Shown piece after piece: positions 39,103 to 47,674 of a stretch of DNA of 64,000 nucleotides. Position 1 is the first letter of the stretch, and each line of letters opens with the position of its first letter. The DNA is from Lautropia dentalis (GTDB lineage: Bacteria; Pseudomonadota; Gammaproteobacteria; Burkholderiales; Burkholderiaceae_E). Below the pieces are notes generated by a model. It saw only the letters and a list, made by a program, of their open reading frames with translations. It searched no databases and had not been told where the DNA came from. Location of the stretch: NCBI RefSeq assembly GCF_003892345.1, contig NZ_RRUE01000002.1, forward strand, positions 815,655 through 879,654. The letters are read 5' to 3'. Made by a program: the position numbers and the translations under genes.

Positions 39103-40182
39103 TTGGTCTCAAGCAATGTAAAAATCCCGGAAAACCGCAAAATCCGCTTTGCACTGGTGGGTTGCGGCCGGATTTCCGCCAACCATTTTGGCGCACTGGA
39201 AAAGCACGCCGACCAGGCCGAGCTGGTGGATGTCTGCGACATCGACCCGGAAGCCCTGCAGAAGGCGGTCGACCGTACCGGTGCCCGGGGGCACGCTTCC
39301 CTGACGGACATGCTGAAGGAAACCACGGCCGACATCGTGGTGCTGACCACGCCGTCGGGTCTGCACGCGGAGCAGGCCATCGAGGTGGCCCGCAGCGGCC
39401 GGCACGTCATCAGCGAAAAGCCCATGGCCACCCGCTGGAAGGACGGCCTGGCCATGCACGCGGCCTGCCAGAAGGCCGGTGTGTACCTGTTCGTGGTGAA
39501 GCAGAACCGCAAGAATGCCACGCTGCAGGCGCTGCGCAAGGCCATTCGCCAGAACCGCTTCGGCAAGATCTACATGGCCGTGATCAACGTGTTCTGGACC
39601 CGGCCGCAGGAATATTATGATGCTGCCGCCTGGCGCGGCACCTGGGCGCTCGATGGTGGCGCCTTCATGAATCAGGCCAGCCACTATGTGGACCTGCTGG
39701 ACTGGATGATCGGCCCGGTCGACCGGGTGCATGCCTACACCGCTACGCTGGCGCGCGACATCGAGGCCGAAGACACCGGCGTGATGAGCGTGCGCTGGAA
39801 GAACGGCGCGCTGGGCAGCATCAACGTCACCATGCTGACCTATCCGAAGAACATGGAGGGCAGCATCGTGGTGCTGGGCGAGAAGGGTACGGCCAAGGTG
39901 GGCGGCGTGGCGGTCAACCGCATCGACCACTGGGAGTTCGAGGACGAGCAGCCCGAGGACGAAGGCATCCGCAACGCCAGCTACGAAACGACATCCGTGT
40001 ATGGCTTTGGCCATCCGTTGTACTATCACAACGTGATCGAAACCCTGCGCGGCCGGGCCACGCCCGAAACCGACGGTTCGCAGGGTCTGCGTTCGCTGGC
40101 GCTGCTGTCGGCAGCCTACCGCTCGGCCTGGGAGGGCCGCGAGGTGGCCATCGACGAGTTCCGTCAGGACGCGGTGCAGTAA
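39103..40182 (+). CDS. wlbA: Gfo/Idh/MocA dehydrogenase, WlbA/WbpB-like
   Basis: NAD-dependent oxidoreductase of 359 residues. It matches WlbA/WbpB, which oxidises C3 of UDP-GlcNAc-uronic acid before the aminotransferase. The Rossmann motif is FALVGCGRISANHFGALEKH (Gly-rich); VLTTPSGLHAEQAIE and ISEKPMATRW (catalytic Lys) follow, then KQNRKNATLQALRKAI, VFWTRPQEYYDAAAWRGTWA and GGAFMNQASHYVDLLDWMIG with the conserved His. Very high similarity to betaproteobacterial WlbA is my recollection. It stands alone with a strong terminator, 11 kb from its WbpE partner. Confidence 0.92.
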   Translation: MVSSNVKIPENRKIRFALVGCGRISANHFGALEKHADQAELVDVCDIDPEALQKAVDRTGARGHASLTDMLKETTADIVVLTTPSGLHAEQAIEVARSGRHVISEKPMATRWKDGLAMHAACQKAGVYLFVVKQNRKNATLQALRKAIRQNRFGKIYMAVINVFWTRPQEYYDAAAWRGTWALDGGAFMNQASHYVDLLDWMIGPVDRVHAYTATLARDIEAEDTGVMSVRWKNGALGSINVTMLTYPKNMEGSIVVLGEKGTAKVGGVAVNRIDHWEFEDEQPEDEGIRNASYETTSVYGFGHPLYYHNVIETLRGRATPETDGSQGLRSLALLSAAYRSAWEGREVAIDEFRQDAVQ

Positions 40183-40302
40183 GCCGTACAGGCGTCGGGC
40201 AGGCACCTTCGCCGGGCGCCCGCCGGTGCCCGGTGGAAACTGCCGCCGTGCCCAGCCGGTGCGGCGCAGCTGCCATCGAGACTGCCCGTGCATGTCCGTC
40301 CG

Positions 40303-40323
40303 ACCGGCCCCTGGCCGGTTTTT
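40303..40323 (+). terminator. Intrinsic terminator of the WlbA-like gene
   Basis: Perfect 7-bp stem ACCGGCC/GGCCGGT with a 3-nt loop and a T-tract (TTTTT overlapping the last stem base). Confidence 0.88.
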
Positions 40324-40432
40324 GCATTTTGCGGCCATGGCTACCATATTGGAAGGATGGGCGCAGGAGGCTGCTGCAGCGGTATATTCCTGTGCCCGGG
40401 TTGATCCTGCACCGTGGGAGCCGGCCGGAGCT

Positions 40433-40510
40433 GGTGCCGCGGCAGGTGTGTGAAGGGTCGGTGCTCCGGCCGGTGCCGTGGCAGGCATGTGGAAGGCTGG
40501 GGTGCCGCCT
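40433..40510 (+). repeat. Two 39-bp tandem units
   Basis: Units 40433-40471 and 40472-40510 both begin GGTGCCGyGGCAGG and share spaced GTG and GGTGC words; a third partial unit starts at 40511. Confidence 0.6.
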
Positions 40511-40644
40511 GGTGCCGTGGTCTGATGCAGGTGTTCCGGCAGGGCATGACAGGCACCGGCATTCCGGCCGGGCACGACAGGCACCGGGGCAGAGACTGTG
40601 TTGGTTGACGACAAGGTTGGGTTCGCGGTTGAAGAGGGCAAGTG

Positions 40645-43527
40645 ATGATTGATCTGCATTGCCATTTGCTGCCGGGGGTGGATGACGGCGCACGTACCAT
40701 GGAAGACGCGCTGACGCTCGCGGAGGCAGCGGTCGCGAACGGGGTGAAGGCGTCGGTGCTGACACCGCACGTCTATCCCGGCGTGTTCGACAACCGGCTG
40801 TCCACGCTGCGCCCGGTGTACGAGGAATACCGTGATGCGCTCGCGCGTGCCGGTATTGCGCTGGATGTGCATCTGGGTGGCGAGGTGCATCTGCACCCGG
40901 ATGCCTTCGAGCTGCTGGAGGCCGACGACCTGCCGATGATCGGCGGGATGGACGGGCTGAAGGTGATGCTGCTGGAGTTTCCGGACGGCTCGATTCCGCC
41001 CGGCTCGGATGTGGCCTGCCGGATGTTTGCCGACCAGGGCATCCGCTGGCTGATTGCCCACCCCGAGCGCAACAAGGCGGTGATGCGCGACCCGACCATC
41101 ATCAAGCCCTTCCTCGACATGGGCTGCATGCTGCAGCTGACGGCCGCGTCGGTAATCGGTGCGTTTGGCCGGGCGGCGGCGCAGACGGCCAATGTGCTGC
41201 TCACGCGCGGCTGGGCGCACGTGGTGGCCAGCGATGCGCACAATCTGGCGCACCGTCCGCCGCGGATGCACGAGGCCCGTGAGCACCTGATGCAGAATTA
41301 CGGGATGGGGATGGCCTTCCGGCTGACGGAAGAGAACCCGGCCCGCATTCTGAACGGTCGCCGCATGTGGAGCGAGGCGATGCAGAGCAGCCATGCGCTG
41401 GTGCTGCCGCCCGATGGCCGTGATGTGATCGAGGTGTCGTCGGCTGCGCACGCCGAGGCGTACGGGGAGGCTGGCGATGCCGGTGCTGGTGCGGCCGGTG
41501 TGGTGGATGGCGCCGGTGCCGGTTCGGCCGGGGCGGCTGGGCACGCTGGCGCGTCAGGTCATGCGGCTTCTGCAGGGCAGGCGGGTGCTTCCGGTCCTGG
41601 CGTGCTGCCCGGCTCGGTGGACGATCCGCTGACACAGCCGGGGCCCGCCGTGTCGGCCGAGGATGAACAGGCGGCCATGGCCTGGCTGCAGCAGCGGGGC
41701 GACCGCAAGGGCGGCGGCCGGCGCGACAGTGACAGACGTGATCAGGACAGGCGCGAGCAGGAACAGCGCGAACAGGAAGAAGAGGCGCTGCGGCGCGCGG
41801 ATGCGCGCGCGGAGCGCGAACGCGAGGAGAAGGCGCGCCTGCGCGAGGAAGATGGTCGCCGGCTGGCCGCGGTGCGCGAGCGCGAGGAAACCCGCCAGCG
41901 CGAGGAGGCCGAGCGGCTGCGGCTCGAGGCGCAGCGCCAGCAGGAACGCGAACGGGCCGAGGCCGAGCGGGCCGCAGCCGAGAAGCGTGCGGCCGAGATT
42001 CGCCGGGACGAGGAGGCCAGGCTGCGCGCCGAGGTGCGCGAGCAGGAAGAGGCACGGGTGCGTGCCGAGGTGCGGGAGGAAACGGCCGAGCGGGTACGCG
42101 AGGAATTTCTGGGGCATGAGGCCGATCGCCTGCGCGAGGACATTCGCCTGCAGGAGTCCGACCGGTTGCGTGAGGCCTTTCTGGCCGAGAACGAGGAACG
42201 GCTGCGCGACGAGATCCGCCAGCGGGTGGTGCAGCGGCTGACCGAGGAAATCTCGCAGGAAGAGGAAAAGCGGCTGCGCGCCGAGATGGAAGCACGCGCA
42301 GCGGCACGGGAGAAGGAAGAAGCGCAGCGACGCCAGCTGGAGGCCGAGCGTCTGGCCGAGGAAGAGGCGAAGCTGCAGGCCGCGCGCGCGGCGAAGGATC
42401 AGGAGGCCGAACGCCAGGCCGAAGCAGAGCGCGAGGCCCAGCAGCGTGCCGAGCAGGCGGCGAAGGCGCGCGAGGAGGAACGTGAGCTGGAGGCGTCGCG
42501 CCAGCGCCAGCTCGAGCTGCAGCGTGAGGAAGAGGCCAGGGCCTACGAGGCGGCGCGGCAGCGCGAGGCCTATCGCGAGCAGGAAGAGGAGCGCCTGCGG
42601 GCCGAGATCACGGCGAAGGAAGAGGCCCGGGTGCGCGAGGAGTTCCTCCAGCGCGACGAGCCGGCCCTGCGTGACCAGATCCGGGACGAGGCCGTGGTCC
42701 GGTTGCGCAACGAGTTCCGCGAGCACGAGGAAGCCCGCATCCGCGATGAGATCTGGCAGGAAGCCCAGCGCGAGCTGCGCGACCGGATCTGGCAGCAGGA
42801 AGGGCAGCGCATCCAGCAGGAGATCTGGCAGCAGGAGCAGACCCGGCTGCGCGAGCAGATCTGGCAGCAGGAAGGCAGCCGCATCCGTCAGGAGCTGTGG
42901 CAGCAGGAACAGGCACGCATGAAGGAAGAGGTCTGGCAGCAGGAAGAGGCCCGGCTGCGCGAGGCGTTCTGGCAGCGGGATGCGCCGCAGTTGCGGGAGC
43001 AGCTCTGGCAGCAGGAAGAAGCCCGGCTGCGTGAAGCGTTCTGGAAGGAAGAGGCTCCCCGGATGCGCGAGCAGATCCGTCAGGAGGCCCGCGAGGAAAT
43101 GCGCGAGGAGCTGCGCGCGCATGGCCGCAGCCGCTGGGCGCCCCGCAACGACGGGAGCGCCGGGGCAGGCATGGGCGCCGGTATGGGCGTTCGTGCGGGT
43201 ATGGGGGCGCGCTCTGGCATGGGGACGCGTACGGGTTTGGGAGCCGGCGCGGGTGCAGGAGCTGGCGTGGGTATGGGCGCTGGTGCCGGTATGGGGGCCG
43301 GTCCGGGGGACGGCATGGGCGCCGGCCCGGGAGCGGGGCCAGGCATGAATCCTGGCATGGGGCCAGGCACCGGCCCGGGTGCCGACGCCAGTGGGCAGCC
43401 GGCGGTTCAGGCCCCGCCCGATGGGGACGATGGCGACACGGGGGCTGCTCCGGATGTCAATGCTGACCCCTATGCACCGCGGCCTGCCTTCAGGCCGGGC
43501 GCCGGAGGCTGGCGCTCACGCTGGTAG
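40645..43527 (+). CDS. PHP-type tyrosine phosphatase fused to a giant charged-helix stalk and Gly/Met tail
   Basis: The product is about 960 residues; CpsB/YwqE-type phosphatases are about 250. Residues 1-255 are the catalytic domain that dephosphorylates Wzc-type kinases: MIDLHCHLLPGVDDGA, LTPHVYPGVFDN, GGEVHLHPDAFELL, LIAHPERNKAVM, VVASDAHNLAHRPPRM. Then an Ala/Gly linker (about 256-345), then about 480 residues of Arg/Glu/Gln-rich helix. Its last part repeats every 12 residues with an aromatic (RLREQIWQQE pattern) and nine Trp. After RSRWAPRNDG comes a Gly/Met/Ala repeat (about 840-917). The ATG at 40645 follows GAGGG; GTG at 40642 is adjacent. No membrane segment is seen. Function of the stalk is unknown. 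Confidence 0.88.
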   Translation: MIDLHCHLLPGVDDGARTMEDALTLAEAAVANGVKASVLTPHVYPGVFDNRLSTLRPVYEEYRDALARAGIALDVHLGGEVHLHPDAFELLEADDLPMIGGMDGLKVMLLEFPDGSIPPGSDVACRMFADQGIRWLIAHPERNKAVMRDPTIIKPFLDMGCMLQLTAASVIGAFGRAAAQTANVLLTRGWAHVVASDAHNLAHRPPRMHEAREHLMQNYGMGMAFRLTEENPARILNGRRMWSEAMQSSHALVLPPDGRDVIEVSSAAHAEAYGEAGDAGAGAAGVVDGAGAGSAGAAGHAGASGHAASAGQAGASGPGVLPGSVDDPLTQPGPAVSAEDEQAAMAWLQQRGDRKGGGRRDSDRRDQDRREQEQREQEEEALRRADARAEREREEKARLREEDGRRLAAVREREETRQREEAERLRLEAQRQQERERAEAERAAAEKRAAEIRRDEEARLRAEVREQEEARVRAEVREETAERVREEFLGHEADRLREDIRLQESDRLREAFLAENEERLRDEIRQRVVQRLTEEISQEEEKRLRAEMEARAAAREKEEAQRRQLEAERLAEEEAKLQAARAAKDQEAERQAEAEREAQQRAEQAAKAREEERELEASRQRQLELQREEEARAYEAARQREAYREQEEERLRAEITAKEEARVREEFLQRDEPALRDQIRDEAVVRLRNEFREHEEARIRDEIWQEAQRELRDRIWQQEGQRIQQEIWQQEQTRLREQIWQQEGSRIRQELWQQEQARMKEEVWQQEEARLREAFWQRDAPQLREQLWQQEEARLREAFWKEEAPRMREQIRQEAREEMREELRAHGRSRWAPRNDGSAGAGMGAGMGVRAGMGARSGMGTRTGLGAGAGAGAGVGMGAGAGMGAGPGDGMGAGPGAGPGMNPGMGPGTGPGADASGQPAVQAPPDGDDGDTGAAPDVNADPYAPRPAFRPGAGGWRSRW
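42730..43090 (+). repeat. 36-bp coding repeat with periodic Trp in the phosphatase tail
   Basis: In-frame units of 36 bp encode RxR(E/D)xΦWQQExx, with Trp at 12-residue spacing nine times (IW, IW, IW, IW, LW, VW, FW, LW, FW). The 18-bp Gly/Met units at about 43160-43390 form a second array. Confidence 0.85.
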
Positions 43528-43545
43528 GAACCGCCGGGGCCGTGC

Positions 43546-44559
43546 TCAGGCCGCCGAGGCGTGCTGCTGCGTCTCGATACGGCGCAGCCAGGCGGCCATG
43601 CCACGGATCAGGTGACGGCGGGCCTCGACGCGGGTGAAGACGTGGTCGGTGTGGGGCACCAGCTCCACGTCGAAGTGCGGCGCATGGCCCAGCTTGCTGA
43701 AGATGTGGCGGTGGTGGTGCCGCATGTCCCAGTGACCCATCAGGGTGTTGGCGTAGATGAGCTTGATCTGGACGCCACGGCCGAGCAGGCTGCGCAGGTC
43801 TTCGGCAAAGTGCTGCGGCGTGGGGGCGGCGCGCACACCTTCCTCGGGGGCGGCCTGCGGCACGGGGGCGCTGTCGGCAGCCGGGTCGTGCCGGCGGGTG
43901 AAGCGGCTTTTCTGCAGGATGCGGATGACGCTGCGGCGCATGCCGTATTCGCGCAGCCGGCGCAGCGTGCGGAACATGTTGCTGAACCGGTTGGGGAAGT
44001 AGTAGGGCTCCATCATGTAGAGGCCGACGATGCGCGAATCGTCGCGGGCCATCTGGAAGCCGGCGTCGGCACCGGAGCACAGGCCGGCGATCAGGAAACG
44101 GTCGGGGGCGTGCTTCGTGCGGGACAGCAGGGTCATGGCGTCTTCGATGGCGGCGCGGGTCTGCTCGTCGTGCGAGAGGCGGCTGCTGGTGAAGCCGCTG
44201 TCGCCCAGGCCGGGAAGGTCGAAGCGGATGGCAGAGACTCCCTGGGCGGCGGCGGTGCGCGCCAGTTCGACGTTGAGCCGGTGCGGGCCGATGCGCGGCA
44301 GCATGCCGGCATTGAGCAGGATGAGTCCGGGCGGACGGCGCTGCGGTGCGCGGCCCGCCGCGGCGGGATGGGCGCTGGTGCGGCTGGCCTGGTGCAGGTG
44401 TGGGTGCGGTGGCGGCAGCTCGGCGCTGCCGGTCAGGGCCGCAGGCAGGGCGCTGTCGGGATGGTCGCCGGGCAGGGTGAGCGTGGCGATCAGGCGCGAC
44501 TCGGGGCCGAAGCAGAGGGATTCTTCACGGTAGGGGAGGACGGAGGCGTTCACGTTCAT
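43546..44559 (-). CDS. Alpha/beta hydrolase of polysaccharide loci (hydrolase 1)
   Basis: The product is 337 residues from the ATG at 44559. LILLNAGMLPRIGPHRLNVE and IRFDLPGLGDSGFTSS are typical of alpha/beta hydrolases. The nucleophile elbow reads IAGLCSGADAG, so the central Ser of GxSxG is replaced by Cys; VPHTDHVF contains the likely catalytic His. It resembles the two hydrolases often found in exosortase-linked exopolysaccharide clusters, but no exosortase is in the window. An insertion of low complexity lies around residues 55-75. The start overlaps the upstream hydrolase gene by 4 bp (ATGA). Confidence 0.75.
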   Translation of the reverse strand: MNVNASVLPYREESLCFGPESRLIATLTLPGDHPDSALPAALTGSAELPPPHPHLHQASRTSAHPAAAGRAPQRRPPGLILLNAGMLPRIGPHRLNVELARTAAAQGVSAIRFDLPGLGDSGFTSSRLSHDEQTRAAIEDAMTLLSRTKHAPDRFLIAGLCSGADAGFQMARDDSRIVGLYMMEPYYFPNRFSNMFRTLRRLREYGMRRSVIRILQKSRFTRRHDPAADSAPVPQAAPEEGVRAAPTPQHFAEDLRSLLGRGVQIKLIYANTLMGHWDMRHHHRHIFSKLGHAPHFDVELVPHTDHVFTRVEARRHLIRGMAAWLRRIETQQHASAA

Positions 44560-45446
44560 GGCTCCTGCTGCGATGGCGACGGATGATGGCGGCCGGCGCA
44601 GATGTCGAGCAGGGCCCCGATGGCTTCGTCGGGCACCCACTGACTGTCGAGCGCCGTGTTGGATGTCCACTCGATGGCGCTGTCGAGCAGCACTTCGTGG
44701 AGGGGAATGTGGTGCTTCTGGCAGTGGTCCAGAAAGGCCTGGCGGCCGGGCAGGCTGGCGGTGCCCACCAGATGGAGCGGGATGCGCGTATCGGCGGGCA
44801 GCGCGCTGGGCCGGATGGCCGCGATGTGCCGGCGGATGCGGTGCGTGATCAGAAAGCCCAGGGCCTCGCTGGTGACATTGCTCTGGCGGGTCCAGAATTC
44901 GTTCATGCGCTGCAGGTGGGCCAGGTAGGTGGGGCCGTCCAGCACCGGATCCCACAGCAGGATGCGCTGGGGCTGCGGCAGGTCGGTGAGCAGCAGGGCG
45001 GCCTGCAGGGCCAGCGTGGCACCCAGCCGCAGGCCCACCCAGATGGTCTGGCTGGCACCGGAGAGCTGGCGCAGGGTGACATCGGCGAGGTGGATGTCCT
45101 GGCGCCAGCGGGTGAGGTGGCCGGCGCCGTCCTCACCGGGCGAGTCGCCGGTCCCGAAGTAGTCGAAGCGCAGCGAGGCGATGCCCTGCCGGCCCAGCCG
45201 TTCGGCGAGCACGCGCAGCGAGCGCTGGGCCCGGATGGCTTCCTGCCCGAACGGATTGCAGATGAGGACAGCCGTACCGGTTCCGGTGCTGTCACTGGCC
45301 GGCTGGTAGATGCCGGCCAGGGCGTCGGCGTCACGGCCGATGCGCACGGGCTGGATGAAGGGCAGACGCTGGCGCGCGCCCCGGGGGCTGCGGCCTTCGG
45401 TGGGGGATGTCGGTACGTGGGTGGGCGGGCTGTCCGTTGGGTTCAT
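44556..45446 (-). CDS. Alpha/beta hydrolase of polysaccharide loci (hydrolase 2)
   Basis: The product is 296 residues from the ATG at 45446. AVLICNPFGQEAIRAQRSLR and LRFDYFGTGDSPGED match hydrolases found in exopolysaccharide clusters. The elbow position reads VGLRLGATLAL, with Arg in place of Ser, so classical serine hydrolysis is doubtful. It starts 3 bp after the wecB stop and overlaps the next gene by 4 bp, so WecG/TagA, WecB and the two hydrolases form one minus-strand operon. Confidence 0.75.
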   Translation of the reverse strand: MNPTDSPPTHVPTSPTEGRSPRGARQRLPFIQPVRIGRDADALAGIYQPASDSTGTGTAVLICNPFGQEAIRAQRSLRVLAERLGRQGIASLRFDYFGTGDSPGEDGAGHLTRWRQDIHLADVTLRQLSGASQTIWVGLRLGATLALQAALLLTDLPQPQRILLWDPVLDGPTYLAHLQRMNEFWTRQSNVTSEALGFLITHRIRRHIAAIRPSALPADTRIPLHLVGTASLPGRQAFLDHCQKHHIPLHEVLLDSAIEWTSNTALDSQWVPDEAIGALLDICAGRHHPSPSQQEP

Positions 45447-45449
45447 CAA

Positions 45450-46571
45450 TTACACGGGTTGAAACAGGGGTGAGTCGACGATCACATCCAGGATGCGTTC
45501 GGCCGCGCGTCCGTCCCACAGCAGCGGACGTTTGCCGGAGGCCGGCTGCGCCAGGGCCGTGCGGGCCACGTCGAGGATGCGGGCGGGATTGGTTCCGGCG
45601 AGGATGTTGGTGCCATCGGTGATGGTCACCGGGCGTTCGGTGCTGTCACGCAGGGTGACGCAGCGCACGCCCACGGCACTGGATTCTTCCTGCAGGCCGC
45701 CGCTGTCGGTGAGGATGATCTCGGCGTCCTTCCAGAGACACAGGAACTCCATGTACGACAGCGGGGTCGTGGTGTGGATGTTGGGGCCGAGATCGATGCC
45801 GAAGCGGGAGAGGTTGCTGCGGGTGCGCGGATGGACCGGAAAGACCAGCGGCAGGTCGCTGGCGAGTGTTCGCAGGGTGTCCACGAGGCCGGCGAGCTGT
45901 TCGGGGTGATCGACGTTGGAGGGACGGTGCAGGGTGACGACACCATAGGGGCGGTCGCCCAGCCCGGCCCGCAGGGCGGCACCCCGGCCACCGGCGGCGG
46001 GATCGGCGCGCAGGCGCCCGATCTGGTGAAAGAGGTTGTCGATCATCACGTTGCCGACGAAGTGGATGCGGCTGGCGGGGTGGCCCTCGCGCAGCAGCGC
46101 CTCCTGGCCGGACGGCTCGGTGACGAAGAAGAGGTCGGTGATGGCGTCGGTGGCCAGACGGTTGATCTCTTCGGGCATGTTCCGGTCGCCGCTGCGCAGG
46201 CCGGCCTCGACGTGGATGAGCGGCAGGTGCAGCTTCTTGGCGCTGACGGCGGCCGCCAGCGTGGAGTTGACATCCCCCACTACCAGTACGCCCTGGGCGG
46301 GGTGCTGCTGCAGCTCCGCTTCCATGGCCACCATGACGCGCGCCGTGACCTCGGCCTGGCTGCGGCCGGCGCCTTCCAGGCGCACGTCGGGCTCGGGAAT
46401 GCCCAGCTCGTCGAAGAACACCCGATTCATGGTGGGGTCACTGTGCTGGCCGGTGTCGACCAGCCGGTGGCGCACCCTGTCCGTCCGCTTCCGGAAGGCC
46501 CGGATCAGCGGAGCGATTTTCATGAAGTTGGGCCGGGCGCCGGCAACCAGCGTGATGGTGGTGGGGGTCAT
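45450..46571 (-). CDS. wecB: UDP-N-acetylglucosamine 2-epimerase WecB
   Basis: Converts UDP-GlcNAc to UDP-ManNAc. 373 residues. Landmarks: LVAGARPNFMKIAPLIRAF, VDTGQHSDPTMNRVFF, VVGDVNSTLAAAVSAKKLHL, HVEAGLRSGDRNMPEEINRL, VVTLHRPSNVDHPEQL, VFPVHPRTRSNL and LTDSGGLQEESSAVGVRCV. The GARPNFMK start differs from the VGARPQF start of the paralogue at 10066, which supports different substrates. It follows the WecG/TagA gene by 257 bp. No clear ribosome-binding site is seen. Confidence 0.92.
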   Translation of the reverse strand: MTPTTITLVAGARPNFMKIAPLIRAFRKRTDRVRHRLVDTGQHSDPTMNRVFFDELGIPEPDVRLEGAGRSQAEVTARVMVAMEAELQQHPAQGVLVVGDVNSTLAAAVSAKKLHLPLIHVEAGLRSGDRNMPEEINRLATDAITDLFFVTEPSGQEALLREGHPASRIHFVGNVMIDNLFHQIGRLRADPAAGGRGAALRAGLGDRPYGVVTLHRPSNVDHPEQLAGLVDTLRTLASDLPLVFPVHPRTRSNLSRFGIDLGPNIHTTTPLSYMEFLCLWKDAEIILTDSGGLQEESSAVGVRCVTLRDSTERPVTITDGTNILAGTNPARILDVARTALAQPASGKRPLLWDGRAAERILDVIVDSPLFQPV

Positions 46572-46828
46572 GGATGGGGGTGAAAGGGAAGTTTCCGTGC
46601 GCTGCCGGCGTTGCCCTGCCAGGCAGGGCGGCCAGCCTTGCCTGTGCACGGTGTATTGCCGGCGTGCCGTGCCCTGGGGGCGCACGGCGCCATGCCAGCG
46701 AGCGGTGACTTGCTGGCACGCGGCTTCGGGAAGTCGTCTGGCGGTGTTGTGGCCGGCGACAATCCCGGTGCCTTGCCGGCACATGGATTCAGGACTACCG
46801 CGGGGGCAAATGCGTTCATGGCCCCGCG

Positions 46829-47674
46829 CTAGTGGGCCCTGGCCGGGCGCAGGGCGCGCGGGCCGTGGCTGCTGGCCAGGCGCTGTGCCGACAGCCGGTG
46901 GCGCAGCAGCATGCCCAGATAGCGCGGCAGGGCCAGCTGGCGGCGCCAGCGCCTGGGGTTCTCGATGAGGCGGTAGAGCCATTCGAGCCCCATGTTCTGC
47001 CAGAAGGCCGGTGCCCGCGTGGCGGTGCCGGACAGGACATCGATGGTGCCGCCCACGCCCTGCAGCAGGCCCACGGGCAGGTGCACGCCGATCTCGGCCA
47101 TCCAGCGCTCCTGGCGCGGACTGCCCAGGCCGACGAAGACGATGTCGGGACGGGCGGCGGCAATGCGGGCCGCGACGGTGCCGGCGGTTTCGGGGTTGTG
47201 CAGACGGGCCAGATCCTCGAGTTCGCCGGGCGGCATGAATCCGTGGCTGGCGCCGACAATGCGCAGGCGCGGCCAGATGGCCCGCATGTTCTCGACGGCC
47301 AGTGCATTTGATTCGGGCGAGGCGCCGTAGATGTACACCGACAGGCCCTCGCGCTCGGCACGGGTACAAAGCTCGGGCATCAGTTCCGAGCCCGGCACCC
47401 GTCTTATCCGTACGCCGTTGAGCACGCGGGCACCGATACAGGTGCCGACGCCGTCGGGGATGAGCAGGTCGGCCTGCTGCAGCAGCTGGCGGATGTCCGG
47501 ATCATGCTCGGACTGCATGGATTTTTCCGGATTCATCGCAAAGACAAGGGCCGGCCGCCGGCCGGTGTGTCGACAGTGTTCGACCAGCTGGATGCAGTGG
47601 TCCGCGACCTGGTCGGTTGGCCGGATGATGACATCCTGGTGGAAGAGCCGGGTGGTTCGCAGTTTGCTGGGCAT
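46829..47674 (-). CDS. WecG/TagA/CpsF family glycosyltransferase
   Basis: The product is 281 residues from the ATG at 47674. It carries the family landmarks NPEKSMQSEHDPDIRQLLQQ, LLIPDGVGTCIGARVLNG, the GASPESNALAVENM block and VFVGLGSPRQERWMAEIGVH. WecG and TagA transfer ManNAc(A) from UDP to lipid-linked GlcNAc, so pairing with WecB downstream and a WecA-type gene at 51.7 kb is logical. It is probably the first gene of the minus-strand operon ending at 43546. Confidence 0.92.
   Translation of the reverse strand: MPSKLRTTRLFHQDVIIRPTDQVADHCIQLVEHCRHTGRRPALVFAMNPEKSMQSEHDPDIRQLLQQADLLIPDGVGTCIGARVLNGVRIRRVPGSELMPELCTRAEREGLSVYIYGASPESNALAVENMRAIWPRLRIVGASHGFMPPGELEDLARLHNPETAGTVAARIAAARPDIVFVGLGSPRQERWMAEIGVHLPVGLLQGVGGTIDVLSGTATRAPAFWQNMGLEWLYRLIENPRRWRRQLALPRYLGMLLRHRLSAQRLASSHGPRALRPARAH

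Larger units (their letters stand above)
40183..40644. other. Intergenic region with terminator and 39-bp repeats
   Basis: No gene is seen. A GC-rich hairpin at about 40197-40233, the terminator at 40303-40323, tandem units at 40433-40510 and two copies of GACAGGCACCGG at about 40548 and 40574 lie here, before the giant phosphatase gene. Confidence 0.5.

Noticed and set aside
46572-47369. Extended N-terminus for WecB
   Set aside because: The upstream in-frame sequence is the shadow of the WecG/TagA gene; the family start is at 46571.
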